44,652 nt of DNA from an uncultured Spirochaetales bacterium (GTDB lineage Bacteria; Spirochaetota; Spirochaetia; Sphaerochaetales; Sphaerochaetaceae). The position numbers and the translations under genes are program-made. The notes below the pieces were generated by a model. It was not told the DNA's origin, made no database searches, and saw nothing but the letters and a program-made list of their open reading frames with translations. The number at the start of each line of letters is the position of its first letter. Positions within the stretch are counted from its first letter, which is position 1. Where the stretch lies: positions 81,516 to 126,167 of the forward strand of contig CASDXQ010000002.1 in the NCBI GenBank assembly GCA_949285145.1. Direction: 5' to 3'. This document shows, piece after piece, positions 34,189 through 43,269 of this stretch.

Positions 34189-36013
34189 ACACTGCCCTCA
34201 CTTCTTCATACGCCGGTTTCGGCACTCTATCCGCCCTTACTATACCATTGGCACTGAATTCATAATCGCTTCTCTTCTCGCCGAAGTCCCCGCCGTAGGC
34301 AAGATAATACTTACCGCTTGCCTCGTCCTTCTTATAAAGAGCCTGATCAATGAAATCCCATATGTAGCCGCCGGCATAGCTCAGGTACTCATCAAAGAGA
34401 TCGTCATATTCCCTGAAACCGCCAAGGCTGTTGCCCATACAGTGCATGTACTCACACACAATGAAGGGCTTGGATCCGTCCTTCTCCAGATACTCCCTTA
34501 TCCTCTGAGGCGGAGCATACATCTGTGATTCCACATCACTGACACATTTCTTGTACTCAGGGTAATGGAACACTCCCTCATAGTGAACAAGACGTGTCGG
34601 ATCCGCATTCTTGAAATACTCGTTCATGGCTTTTATGTTCTCACCGCAGTAAGACTCATTACCCAGAGACCAGAAGATTATGCTTGTATGGTTTTTAAGC
34701 AGTTCGTAATTGCTTTTTGCCCTGTCAAGCACAATAGCTTTCCATGAGGGATCATCACCCGGCACATTCCAGCTTGGCTCCACTGCACTCATCTTCTGCC
34801 AGGATCCGTGCGATTCAAGATTTGTCTCAGCCATCACATAAATGCCGGCGTCATCGCAGAGACTGTACCACTCAACCCTGTCAGGATAATGGCAGGTCCT
34901 CACGGAATTGCAGTTGCAGCCTCTGATGAGCTCAATATCTTTTCTCATGTCCTCAACAGAGATCACCCTGCCGGAAGAAGGATTCCATTCATGCCTGTTC
35001 ACACCGCAGATAAAAAGCCGGTGGTAATTGTACATCACCATCTCGTTTTCTATCTCGATATGATTGAATCCTATTTTATAGGGAATGAACTCAACTACCA
35101 GGCCATCATCGTCATAAACCGTGATTTTCAGGTCATAAAGATGTGGGGTTTTGTAGTGATAAGGTTTTATGTTCTCAATTCTTATCTCGTCAGATGCATA
35201 TGAAAGCACACTCTCATCAAGTACTGCCTCGCCCGATGCGATATCCCCCAGAGACCAGACCAGTTTTCCTTTGAATGAATCCTTATATGAAAACCTGAGC
35301 CTCAGCGTGAAAACCCCGCTTCCGTCTCTCTGGTAATCACCGCGTACTGCCATGTCCTCAACATGGCATGAGGGTACGGAATAGACATACACGGGACGGA
35401 AGATCCCCGAGAAACGGAAGAAATCCTGATCTTCAAGCCAGCTGGCCTTTGAATAGCGGAAAACCTCAACGCACAGCCTGTTTCCCTTCTTTCTGACTTT
35501 ATCTGTTATGTCGAACTCGCTGGGTGTGAAGCTGTCCTCACTGTAACCGACAAACTCGCCGTTAAGATAAACATACATTGCGCTCTCAACGCCTTCGAAA
35601 CGGAGGATTATCCTCTCATTCTCCATACAGGCGGCAAGATCAAAGTATCTGATGTACTGGCTGACAGGATTGACAGAAGGAATCATCGGCGGGCGCAGCA
35701 TTTCCTTTCCTTCCCACGGATACATGGTATTGATGTACTGTATCTGTCCGTATCCGTTCATCTCGACGTGGGAGGGAATCTTTATCTTTTCCGCTTTGCT
35801 GCCGGAAAAGTCTTCCCTGTAGAATTCCTCTTCCCTCTCTCTGCTGTCAGGGCAATAGATGAAGTCCCACTCCCCGTCAAGACAGAGATAAAAGCCTGAC
35901 GCACCGTTTCCCTCCTCGTCCTCATTCCGGTAATGGATATGATCCGAGTGAGCATCCATTCTATTGACACAGAAAGTGTTCAAGTCTGTTAAATAAGTCA
36001 GATCTGAAGCCAT
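34169..36013 (-). CDS. lacL: Beta-galactosidase large subunit (LacL-like, GH2 catalytic part)
   Basis: 614 residues from the ATG at 36013 (MASDLTYLTDLN), chosen because AAGGAG lies four bases before it and the preceding permease gene stops one base before it. It has the GH2 sugar-binding, immunoglobulin-like and TIM-barrel domains, with the acid/base Glu in FWSLGNESY and the nucleophile Glu in VCEYMHCMGNS. It ends EEVRAVYGNRIR, where full LacZ would continue to domain 5; that domain is encoded by the overlapping next gene. Hydrolyses beta-galactosides such as lactose in the cytoplasm. It has no signal peptide. Placement behind an ABC sugar importer suggests import followed by intracellular hydrolysis. 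Confidence 0.92.
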   Translation of the reverse strand: MASDLTYLTDLNTFCVNRMDAHSDHIHYRNEDEEGNGASGFYLCLDGEWDFIYCPDSREREEEFYREDFSGSKAEKIKIPSHVEMNGYGQIQYINTMYPWEGKEMLRPPMIPSVNPVSQYIRYFDLAACMENERIILRFEGVESAMYVYLNGEFVGYSEDSFTPSEFDITDKVRKKGNRLCVEVFRYSKASWLEDQDFFRFSGIFRPVYVYSVPSCHVEDMAVRGDYQRDGSGVFTLRLRFSYKDSFKGKLVWSLGDIASGEAVLDESVLSYASDEIRIENIKPYHYKTPHLYDLKITVYDDDGLVVEFIPYKIGFNHIEIENEMVMYNYHRLFICGVNRHEWNPSSGRVISVEDMRKDIELIRGCNCNSVRTCHYPDRVEWYSLCDDAGIYVMAETNLESHGSWQKMSAVEPSWNVPGDDPSWKAIVLDRAKSNYELLKNHTSIIFWSLGNESYCGENIKAMNEYFKNADPTRLVHYEGVFHYPEYKKCVSDVESQMYAPPQRIREYLEKDGSKPFIVCEYMHCMGNSLGGFREYDDLFDEYLSYAGGYIWDFIDQALYKKDEASGKYYLAYGGDFGEKRSDYEFSANGIVRADRVPKPAYEEVRAVYGNRIR

Positions 36014-36014
36014 A

Positions 36015-36851
36015 TCACTCCTTGACCGCACCTGCCACAACTCCGGAAAGAATATACTTCTGGAAGAATATGTAAAGCAGTACAGTCGGTAACATTATGA
36101 TAATAATTCCGGCAGCCAGTGTTTGCCAAGAACCCTGCTGGGCATTTGCGTAATTCATCAGGTATGTCGTGAGCGTTCTCAGCCTTGTCTTCGGCATGTA
36201 GAGATACGGGATGTACATGTCATTGATTATCGTAATCGATTTTATTATGCATACCGTTGCAGTAGCAGGCTTGAGAAGCGGGAAAATGATCCTTGAAAAA
36301 AGCCCCCAGTAGCTGCAGCCGTCAAGAATCGCCGATTCATCAAGAGATACCGATATCTTACTGATGAACTGGCGGTAAATGTAAAGCTGCATGAGATCAG
36401 ATGCGACATAGATCACAATCGGAGCACCCAGTGTATTGTAAAGACCGAGACCTGATATGATCTTGAATCTCGAAATTTCCGTCACGAAAGTTGGAATCAG
36501 CATTCCCAGGAAGAAAAGCGATACCACAAACTTCTTGAACCGGAAACTGAAACGCTCGATGATGTATGCCGTGATAGTGCCGAACATCACATTGAAAACC
36601 AGGCTCACAGCGAGAATTATCAGTGTATTCCTGAATCCCGTATACAGATTCCTGTCGTTCAGGACTTTCGCAAAGTTGTCAAACGTGATTCTTTCGGCAG
36701 GCGGCAGCGCAAGCGGTGATGTGTTGACCATATCCGCGCCCGTCTTGAATGCTGCAAACAGCGTCAGCAGGATCGGAAGGATGACTATCACCACCATTGC
36801 AATGCAGATTATCTGCAGATTGAAGGTTTTGAAAACTGACTGAACTTTCAT
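36015..36851 (-). CDS. Sugar ABC transporter permease, MalG type
   Basis: 278 residues, six membrane segments (first at LQIICIAMVVIVILPILLTLFAAF). The EAA loop that docks the ATPase is seen as ESAILDGCSYWGLFSRIIFPLLKPAT. It imports a sugar together with the adjacent MalF-type permease and the binding protein. It overlaps the MalF-type gene by ATGA and lacL begins one base after its stop. No ATPase gene is in the locus, so it probably shares an MsiK/UgpC-type ATPase encoded elsewhere. Substrate is inferred to be a galactoside from the linked beta-galactosidase. Confidence 0.92.
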   Translation of the reverse strand: MKVQSVFKTFNLQIICIAMVVIVILPILLTLFAAFKTGADMVNTSPLALPPAERITFDNFAKVLNDRNLYTGFRNTLIILAVSLVFNVMFGTITAYIIERFSFRFKKFVVSLFFLGMLIPTFVTEISRFKIISGLGLYNTLGAPIVIYVASDLMQLYIYRQFISKISVSLDESAILDGCSYWGLFSRIIFPLLKPATATVCIIKSITIINDMYIPYLYMPKTRLRTLTTYLMNYANAQQGSWQTLAAGIIIIMLPTVLLYIFFQKYILSGVVAGAVKE

Positions 36852-37741
36852 TTCCGGCCCTCCTTCAGCACCACTTTATGAATCAGGAAATTCTGTATCA
36901 GATAGATGATCACAATCATGAACATGATCGCCACAGCCATTGTTGCGGCAAGGCCGAAGTTCGAGAATTTGAATGCAGTATTTATCGTATACAGAGTGAA
37001 TGTGCTTGATGCATAGCCCGGACCTCCGTTGGTTATCACGAACGGGATGTCGAACACCTGCAATGCGCCTCTTATGTTGTCAAACAGGACAAAATCGACC
37101 ATCAGCATTATCGACGGTATCTGGATATATCGGAAAAGCTGCCATGTGCTTGCACCGTCAATCATCGCGGCTTCCTCGATATCCTTCGGCATAGACTGAA
37201 GCGCTGCAAGGAAGAGGATCACATGATAGCCGGAGAAACGCCACACTGAGACGAATGCGAGAACATAGTTCACGATACCGGGATCCGACAGCCAGCTTCT
37301 CTGCAGGGCCTCAAGCCCCAGCACCTCCAGAACCGCATCAAATGCGCCGTTGATCGGTGAAAAGAAATAGCTGAATGCATAGCTTATCGCGACACCGTTT
37401 ATGATATACGGCATGAAGACCATCGTCTTGTAGAATTTTGCTCCCCTGAGCTTGCTGTTCAGAACGACAGCGAAAGCAAGTTCAACTGGTATCATGAGAA
37501 GGTGTATGAAGAAATACACCATGTTGTTTTTAAGACTGAGCCACAGATTCTCGTCCTGAAACATCCTTATATAGTTGTCCAGACCTATGAAGTCATAGTC
37601 ACCGGCAAGACCGTCCCAGTTGGTTGCGCTGAGGCGGAAGAGATCTACGCCGGGAAAGACCACGAAACATACAAGCAGGATCACGGGAATAAGGAGTGCA
37701 GTCAGGATGAATACCTGTCTCTGACGGGCAATGGAACCCAT
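36848..37741 (-). CDS. Sugar ABC transporter permease, MalF type
   Basis: 297 residues, six membrane segments beginning VFILTALLIPVILLVCFVVF. The EAA loop is EEAAMIDGASTWQLFRYIQIPSIM. The AAGGAGGCTTAAT stretch before the ATG is a strong ribosome-binding site. A stable hairpin separates it from the upstream binding-protein gene, the arrangement that usually gives more binding protein than permease. It overlaps the MalG-type gene by ATGA. Confidence 0.92.
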   Translation of the reverse strand: MGSIARQRQVFILTALLIPVILLVCFVVFPGVDLFRLSATNWDGLAGDYDFIGLDNYIRMFQDENLWLSLKNNMVYFFIHLLMIPVELAFAVVLNSKLRGAKFYKTMVFMPYIINGVAISYAFSYFFSPINGAFDAVLEVLGLEALQRSWLSDPGIVNYVLAFVSVWRFSGYHVILFLAALQSMPKDIEEAAMIDGASTWQLFRYIQIPSIMLMVDFVLFDNIRGALQVFDIPFVITNGGPGYASSTFTLYTINTAFKFSNFGLAATMAVAIMFMIVIIYLIQNFLIHKVVLKEGRK

Positions 37742-37760
37742 ATTAAGCCTCCTTTGATGT

Positions 37761-37789
37761 TCCGGGCAGGATTTTCGTTCCTGCCCGGA
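37761..37789 (-). repeat. Stable hairpin between the sugar-binding-protein and permease genes
   Basis: TCCGGGCAGG (37761-37770) and CCTGCCCGGA (37780-37789) form a perfect 10-bp stem with a 9-base loop. No T-run follows on the minus strand, so it is more likely an mRNA-stabilising or partial attenuation element than a full terminator. Confidence 0.75.
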
Positions 37790-37824
37790 GATTCAAGCAA
37801 TCGGTGATTTATAAATCTGATATC

Positions 37825-39123
37825 TTAAAGACCGAGATCAGCGCGGGCTTCAGCCCATCTTGCATTCAGATCTTCAAATGTCTCTTCCAGATCAAACCCC
37901 TCTGTCATCATCTGGGCACCGAGTTTCTTGTAATCAAACGAAGTCGCATTCTGGATTGCAGTGAAATCATCACCTGCTCCGCCATATGTGACAAGTTCCA
38001 TGTCAGGACAGTTCTCATCACTTTCAGCAAGGATGGGATCCTTTTCCTTCGGGAAGTTTTCCATAGCGGATGAGCTTGAAACATATGCGATGTATTCAGG
38101 ATACCATGCATCCGAATAGAACCACTCGACGAATGCCTTTGCAAGTTCAGGATTCTCGGAATGTGTCGTTACGCCCATCAGTGAGTCGCCCTGAACGATT
38201 ACTCTGTACGGTTCATCCTCACTCATTCTCACAGGCAGGTAGAATGTACCCAGCTCAGAAATGTCGGCACCAGCATTGATGATATTCTGAAGTGACCAGT
38301 CACCTGATGGGAAAATGGCAACCTGCTTTGCAGCAAAGAGATTGTTTATCTGATCGTTGCCAAGTCCCAGCGGATCCTTACCGAGAACTCCGCTTGTGAA
38401 GAGTTCATATACTCTTGTGTACGCTGTGCGGATGTCAGTTCCCGCTTCAAACGGCTTGTCCTGATTTGCCATCCAGTTCCACATATCACCTTCTCCGTTA
38501 ATCAGGGAAGGCATGAATTCCATGAACGGATAATCAGGCCATTCATCTTTGAGTCCGATACCCAGAGCGATGAAATCATCATTGTCCTTGCCATAATATT
38601 CCTGAAGAGTCTGACAGACTTCCACAAATTCGGGCCATGTGGTCGGGACTTCAACACCAGCTTCCCTGAAAAGGTCTTTCCAGTAGAACACATACTCATA
38701 ACCTGCTGTCATCGGCACGCCGAGGATTTTGCCGTCAACTGCATAGCCTTCAGCCAGAATATTGTTCTGCGCAGCCTGTGTGTCCGACAGATCTATAAGG
38801 TAATCCTGGAAGCGGGCAATGGTGAAAGGCTTATTGAACATAACATCAGGAAGCTGTCCGCCGCTTGTCCTGATCTTCATGCTGTTCCAGTACTCAGAGT
38901 CGTCCTTGATCTTCTCAACTTCGACATCTGCATTCGGGTATGCTTCCTGGAAACGTCCGACCATATCATTTTCCTCAATGAATGCATTGAGATTGTTATC
39001 CCAGATGGCGAATGTGATTGTACCGCTCATCGGATCATCTGAAGACTCGCCTGCACCGCCGGCGAAAACACATGTCATTGCAGCAAGCAAAACAATAAGA
39101 ACTGCAAATACCTTTTTGTACAT
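37825..39123 (-). CDS. ABC transporter sugar-binding protein
   Basis: 432 residues. The signal peptide (residues 1-20) ends TCVFAGGAGES. The cleavage after VFA, or a lipid on the Cys two residues before, is typical of spirochaetal family 1 binding proteins. The mature part has the extracellular solute-binding fold (GTITFAIWDNNLNAFIEENDMVGRF; AKAFVEWFYSDAWYPEYIAYVSS near the C-terminus). It binds the sugar in the periplasm and delivers it to the two permeases encoded next. The start follows GGAGGTAAGAAAAA. A perfect TTGACA (39213-39208 on the minus strand) upstream may be the -35 of an activated promoter. Confidence 0.92.
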   Translation of the reverse strand: MYKKVFAVLIVLLAAMTCVFAGGAGESSDDPMSGTITFAIWDNNLNAFIEENDMVGRFQEAYPNADVEVEKIKDDSEYWNSMKIRTSGGQLPDVMFNKPFTIARFQDYLIDLSDTQAAQNNILAEGYAVDGKILGVPMTAGYEYVFYWKDLFREAGVEVPTTWPEFVEVCQTLQEYYGKDNDDFIALGIGLKDEWPDYPFMEFMPSLINGEGDMWNWMANQDKPFEAGTDIRTAYTRVYELFTSGVLGKDPLGLGNDQINNLFAAKQVAIFPSGDWSLQNIINAGADISELGTFYLPVRMSEDEPYRVIVQGDSLMGVTTHSENPELAKAFVEWFYSDAWYPEYIAYVSSSSAMENFPKEKDPILAESDENCPDMELVTYGGAGDDFTAIQNATSFDYKKLGAQMMTEGFDLEETFEDLNARWAEARADLGL

Positions 39124-39221
39124 TTTTTCTTACCTCCGTTTTGTTTTCGGTGCCTTCATCTAACCATTGAGGTGAGGATACAGCCATAGAATTTTAGTCA
39201 GAAAAACTGTCAAATCATCAG

Positions 39222-39258
39222 AAAAAAGCAGTACGGGAGCCAGTTTTACCCTGCTTTT
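39222..39258 (-). terminator. Terminator after the AraC-type regulator gene
   Basis: On the minus strand AAAAGCAG (39258-39251) pairs with CTGCTTTT (39231-39224), with an inner GGG/CCC, followed by TT. It begins 2 bases after the regulator stop codon. Confidence 0.7.
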
Positions 39259-39260
39259 AA

Positions 39261-41522
39261 TCACATTTTGAATTTTTTCCTGTATTCATTGGGTGTCATT
39301 GAGACATGTTTTTTAAATGCCTTGTTGAAATTCTCACTGGTGGAATAGCCGCTCATTGATGCGATTTCATAGATCTTGAAACTGGTGGTTCTCAGCAGAT
39401 TCTTTGCATTATGGATTCTCAATGCACTCAGATAATCGGAGAAAGTTTCTCCTGCCTGTTTTGCAAAGCATGTCGAAAAATATCTTTCATTGAGGCCGAC
39501 ATAGCCGCTTACCATGCTCAGTGTCAGATCCGAATGCTGGAAGTTATCAGCTATATAGCGTTTTGCCTTTGTAATCATATCCTGATTCTCATGTTCAAGA
39601 TTCTTCACGCTTATATCGGAGATCTCACTGATGAGATTGTTGAGATAAATCATAAGTGACGTACTGTCCTCAAATGCCTCGACTTTACTGTACATTTTCG
39701 TATCATAGCCGAAAAACGAATAAAGGCTGGTTCCGTCTTTCTCCAGACGCATGGAAAATGCAGTCATCAGTGCAAGAACCCTGTTCTTCGCCTCCTGCAG
39801 ATCTGAATGAGCAATCACCTCGTTCAGTTTTTCCTTTTCATCCGCACTGACTCTTTCATCTGCAATATAGGCAGCGGAAGCGAAACTGCCGTACTCGTCC
39901 AGATAGCGCAAAACAGGAGAAAGCCTTTCAGCTTCATTTTCGAGAGACAGCACGAGTTGTCCGCTTCTGAGCGATAGAGATGGGATGATCGTTCTGATTC
40001 TGGCAAGCGCATCTTCCGCATCGCTGCGGCATTCAAGCTTTCTTGAAACGGCAATCACGCTCTTTGAATCAAAAACGGCAGTGAATATTTCCTGAATATC
40101 GCAGACAAGTTCCTTGAAACTGCGCCCTGCTCCCCTCTTTTCCATATAATGGACAAGATACGAATTGTACTCATCCAGTTTTACAATACAGCACTGCGAG
40201 GCGAAATGAAGATTCGAATCCAGATGTTTGTAAAGCAATGCCGAATTAATCATACTGCTGCTGTGGGCTGTGAGCAGAATGAAATAAAACGGAGACGAGA
40301 AAAGCTTTTCATCTGCAGCACCTATATCTTCATCTTTCAGAGTGCCGGAAACAAATGAGGCGAAAAGCCTGTCAGCCTGACGCTCTTTTTCCCTGAGTTT
40401 TGATTTGTAGTCGTCAATGAGAGCTCTCTGATGTCTCACCATCCCGTTGAAAGAATGGATTGTTGCATTAATCTCTTCATATCCTTCTCCCTCAAGATGC
40501 ATTTCAAGATTTCCGTCTTCCACACTTTTCAGGCCTTGGGAAATATTCTTTACAGGTCTTATGACATTCTTCATGAGAAGTCTGGAGAAAAGTGTCACGA
40601 AAACGACAATGAAAATGACCAGCAGGAAGATAAGCATACCGGGAATGATGAAACCTCCGCTTATGTCGCTTACCTTTACGAGTGTGAGTATGGTGTATTC
40701 CATTTCACTTATGCTTACATCTCTTGCCACATATATGTATGAAGGATGCCGTATTCCTTTCACATAATCTTCGACAAGAGTTTCGTCAATCCTGGAGGAA
40801 GAGAGGATACTGCCGCTTCTTTTATCAATCACCGCGGTATAGCCGATTGAATTGTTTCCAAGGCTGTAAGCCGTGTCATACTTGTTTATCTGCCGGTAAA
40901 TGCCTGATATCGCAAAAAATTCTATGCTCCTGATATTTCCTTCCCTGTCAATCGCATTGCTCGGATAGAGGATTGCGGAATAGATCATGTCATTCGGATT
41001 GCTTCCGCTGTAGAATCTTTCGGCAGAACCGGAGCGGAACGCACTTACAAAAACGGAATCTTCTTTCAGATTTCCGCCGCTGCCGTGACGCAGCCGCGGA
41101 TTGCTGTTGATATTCAGTTCGGTCTTGTAAACAGCAGAACGGGAGGAATCGAAAATGAAAATCATGCTCAGGACGGATGAATCGAGCTGCAGAGTATAAT
41201 CCAGAACTTCCTCAAGACTGCTGAGAGCTTTGTAACGCTCATATATGTCAGATGTGTCAGCATCGTTTATATATTCAAGTATCCTCCCGTCATTCGCATA
41301 TGCGATATGGGAAAGAGTCATTCTAACCTCGTTGACTTCTTCTATTATTGTTTCCTCCATCGTTTCCTGAACAAGCTCGATATTCTCCATTGCCCTTTCA
41401 AAATAATTCGAATAGGAAAGGAAAACGAAAAGAAAAACAAGGACGAAGAGCGGAAGAACAACAAGCAGGCAGAATGACAGGGTGAAAGCTTTTTTTACCG
41501 GAACTCTCTTGATATCTCTCAT
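39261..41522 (-). CDS. Membrane-bound AraC-family regulator with extracytoplasmic sensor and HAMP
   Basis: 753 residues. The first membrane segment (about 13-36, FTLSFCLLVVLPLFVLVFLF) is followed by an extracytoplasmic sensor (to about 285, Cache-like), a second segment (GMLIFLLVIFIVVFVTLF, near 292-310) and a HAMP linker (RPVKNISQGLKSVEDGNLEM). A cytoplasmic mid-region precedes two AraC-type helix-turn-helix motifs at the C-terminus (DLTLSMVSGYVGLNERYFSTCFA and FKIYEIASMSGYSTSENFNKAFKKHV). This one-protein design senses an outside sugar and acts directly on DNA. It is encoded just upstream of the binding protein, permeases and lacLM in the same direction but behind its own terminator, so it is probably their activator. 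Confidence 0.9.
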   Translation of the reverse strand: MRDIKRVPVKKAFTLSFCLLVVLPLFVLVFLFVFLSYSNYFERAMENIELVQETMEETIIEEVNEVRMTLSHIAYANDGRILEYINDADTSDIYERYKALSSLEEVLDYTLQLDSSVLSMIFIFDSSRSAVYKTELNINSNPRLRHGSGGNLKEDSVFVSAFRSGSAERFYSGSNPNDMIYSAILYPSNAIDREGNIRSIEFFAISGIYRQINKYDTAYSLGNNSIGYTAVIDKRSGSILSSSRIDETLVEDYVKGIRHPSYIYVARDVSISEMEYTILTLVKVSDISGGFIIPGMLIFLLVIFIVVFVTLFSRLLMKNVIRPVKNISQGLKSVEDGNLEMHLEGEGYEEINATIHSFNGMVRHQRALIDDYKSKLREKERQADRLFASFVSGTLKDEDIGAADEKLFSSPFYFILLTAHSSSMINSALLYKHLDSNLHFASQCCIVKLDEYNSYLVHYMEKRGAGRSFKELVCDIQEIFTAVFDSKSVIAVSRKLECRSDAEDALARIRTIIPSLSLRSGQLVLSLENEAERLSPVLRYLDEYGSFASAAYIADERVSADEKEKLNEVIAHSDLQEAKNRVLALMTAFSMRLEKDGTSLYSFFGYDTKMYSKVEAFEDSTSLMIYLNNLISEISDISVKNLEHENQDMITKAKRYIADNFQHSDLTLSMVSGYVGLNERYFSTCFAKQAGETFSDYLSALRIHNAKNLLRTTSFKIYEIASMSGYSTSENFNKAFKKHVSMTPNEYRKKFKM

Positions 41523-41548
41523 GGAGAAAATTCTAACCTGCCATCAGG

Positions 41549-41580
41549 AAAAAATAAAATCCTCCGCACATGTGCAGAGG
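41549..41580 (-). terminator. Rho-independent terminator before the AraC-type gene
   Basis: On the minus strand CCTCTGCACA (41580-41571) and TGTGCGGAGG (41570-41561) form a stem with one mismatch, followed by ATTTTATTTTTT (41560-41549). It ends the transcript of the upstream DUF2007-like gene. Confidence 0.8.
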
Positions 41581-41645
41581 AAAGAAAATAAGTTTTTTTC
41601 AGCTTTTCACCGGCAAGGCTCAACCCCCTTGGAAAGCCTTTTCCA

Positions 41646-41882
41646 TCATACTCCTTCAATCTCTCCTATAATCGTCTCGACTTCAGGCAGATCGAATTCA
41701 TTGACATAAAACTGCCGGCAGAACTGCGAGGAACCTGCAATGATGTTCATAAACTCGGCATCTGCAGCATCTTTCACCATGTAGGGTATGCCGCGGCCGT
41801 CAAGTTCCTGAGCAATCCGTGAAGCTGTAACGTTGTCCATTGCGTTATAGACAAGTTTCAGATTGAGTTCACTCATATACAT
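41646..41882 (-). CDS. Small DUF2007-like putative signal-transducing protein
   Basis: 78 residues from the ATG at 41882 (MYMSELNLKLVYN); the ATG two codons later is equally possible, as GGAG lies just before both. The pattern LVYNAMDNVTASRIAQELDGRGIPYMVKD and the ending NEFDLPEVETIIGEIE match the DUF2007 fold, which has one ferredoxin-like unit. No catalytic residues are known for this family. It stands alone, divergent from the GIY-YIG-like gene and followed by a terminator. Role unknown. Confidence 0.6.
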   Translation of the reverse strand: MYMSELNLKLVYNAMDNVTASRIAQELDGRGIPYMVKDAADAEFMNIIAGSSQFCRQFYVNEFDLPEVETIIGEIEGV

Positions 41883-42082
41883 GTTTCTCCAATATTCATT
41901 TTTTTGTAGCACGAAACATATTTTTATGGGAATATGTTCATGAAAAATTTCCGTTCTCCGAACTGCTTATAAGTGAAGAAAATATATGAATACTGTTTCA
42001 CAGGTGAATTTTTTCATCCACGGTGAAAGAAGGTTGAAGAAACGTCCGGGAACCAATAATATTCCACAGTCAGGAAAATAAA

Positions 42083-42361
42083 ATGAACAAGAAAACACTT
42101 TACAGGATATACAACCTTAAGACGGACGCCTCTTACTTCGGCATAAGCAGCAGCAAAGGCAATGTGTGTGCACAAGAACGTTTCAGCCTCGATCTGGGGA
42201 TGCACCCGTGCAGGACACTTCAGGATGACTACACAAAAACAGGGCTTGAGCTTTTCGTTATCGAGACAATAAAAGAAAGTGACGAGACTGAAGAGCTCGT
42301 CACACTGAAAGCTGAACTTGAGAAACAGCTTGAAGATAAAGGAATAACCGTCTACCGCTGA
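42083..42361 (+). CDS. Degenerate GIY-YIG-like small protein
   Basis: 92 residues. The layout resembles single-domain GIY-YIG nucleases: [19 protein letters not shown] aligns with the GIY...YIG strands, and [26 protein letters not shown] aligns with the usual helix and H.N..LQ.D..K.G...F segment. The GIY is RIY and the YIG is FGI, and the C-terminal catalytic Glu (VIETI) may remain, so nuclease activity is doubtful. The ATG follows CAGGAAAATAAA. Its last 10 bases overlap the end of the convergent uridine phosphorylase gene. Function unknown; the fold call is by pattern only. Confidence 0.5.
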   Translation: MNKKTLYRIYNLKTDASYFGISSSKGNVCAQERFSLDLGMHPCRTLQDDYTKTGLELFVIETIKESDETEELVTLKAELEKQLEDKGITVYR

Positions 42362-43134
42362 GCTTTGTCTGATATTATCAGCTGGCGGACACCCTCCACT
42401 GCAACACGTATTGCACTGGATGTGTCATGCACCTGAGGGTTGTCCATACCTTTCTTCTCCCTCTCCTGGTTCGCGACGACCAGAAATGCGGAACCGGCCC
42501 TCACTCCGAGACGTGCGGCAACCGTGAAAAGCGCCGAGCTTTCCATCTCGCTTGCAAGAACGCCCAGTCTCTTCCATGCTTCCCATTTGTTCAGCAGCTC
42601 ATAGCTTACGGGCATTTCCTCAGGATCATGCTGGCCGTAGAAACTGTCCTTGCACTGCACAACACCCATATGGTAATTCATGCCGAGCCTGACAGCAGCC
42701 TCACGGAGCGCCAGAGCCACATTGAAATCTGCAACTGCAGGAAATTCAATCGGAGCGTATTCGCGGCTTGTGCCTTCCATCCTCACGGCGCCTGTCGCAA
42801 TGACAACATCACCGCCCATGACAGGAAGTGCTATACCTCCGCATGTGCCCATTCTGATGAACGTATCGGCTCCGCATTTATAAAGCTCCTCCATCGCAAT
42901 GGATGCTGAAGGTCCTCCGATACCGGTGCTGGTGACACTCACCTTCTCTCCTTCCAGATAGCCGGTGTATGTTACGAACTCTCTTGAGTCGGCGATCTCT
43001 TTCGCATCATCAAGATGGGATGCGATCAGGGGAACTCTTTTCGGATCTCCCGGCAGGATCACATAACGGCCGACATCGCCTTTCCTTATCCTGAGATGAT
43101 ACTGCAGTCCGCTTCCTTCTGTATAATCAGTCAT
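42352..43134 (-). CDS. udp: Uridine phosphorylase
   Basis: 260 residues from the ATG at 43134 ([16 protein letters not shown]), chosen because GGAGGAAAAC precedes it; a TTG four codons upstream lies inside that site. Family marks are the phosphate-binding [38 protein letters not shown], and the nucleoside-binding [11 protein letters not shown] (about residues 195-205). It splits uridine with phosphate into uracil and ribose 1-phosphate for pyrimidine salvage in the cytoplasm. A good promoter candidate lies about 42 bases upstream. The 3' end overlaps the convergent GIY-YIG-like gene by 10 bases. Confidence 0.93.
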   Translation of the reverse strand: MTDYTEGSGLQYHLRIRKGDVGRYVILPGDPKRVPLIASHLDDAKEIADSREFVTYTGYLEGEKVSVTSTGIGGPSASIAMEELYKCGADTFIRMGTCGGIALPVMGGDVVIATGAVRMEGTSREYAPIEFPAVADFNVALALREAAVRLGMNYHMGVVQCKDSFYGQHDPEEMPVSYELLNKWEAWKRLGVLASEMESSALFTVAARLGVRAGSAFLVVANQEREKKGMDNPQVHDTSSAIRVAVEGVRQLIISDKAQR

Positions 43135-43175
43135 GTTTTCCTCCAATGAACAGGTCTTAATTCTAACATACAGAA

Positions 43176-43203
43176 ATCATATTTAATAGAAAAGATTTGT
43201 GAA
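43176..43203 (-). promoter_or_regulatory. Candidate sigma-70 promoter of udp
   Basis: On the minus strand TTCACA (43203-43198), 16-base spacer, TATGAT (43181-43176), each one base off consensus and 42 bases before the udp ATG. Confidence 0.55.
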
Positions 43204-43239
43204 TTGCTTTTTAAGCATCGTACTCCACTTTATGATACC

Positions 43240-43269
43240 GTGGTGAACTACCACCACCTTAAAAGGTGG
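43240..43269. repeat. Paired hairpins at the 3' end of the tnpB element (possible IS200/IS605 right end and omega-RNA end)
   Basis: GTGGT-GAACT-ACCAC (43240-43254) is directly followed by CCACCT-TAAA-AGGTGG (43254-43269 on the plus strand). Small adjacent hairpins of this kind mark IS200/IS605 ends, and in active elements this end encodes the guide RNA used by TnpB. The exact element boundary cannot be fixed from one copy. Confidence 0.5.
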
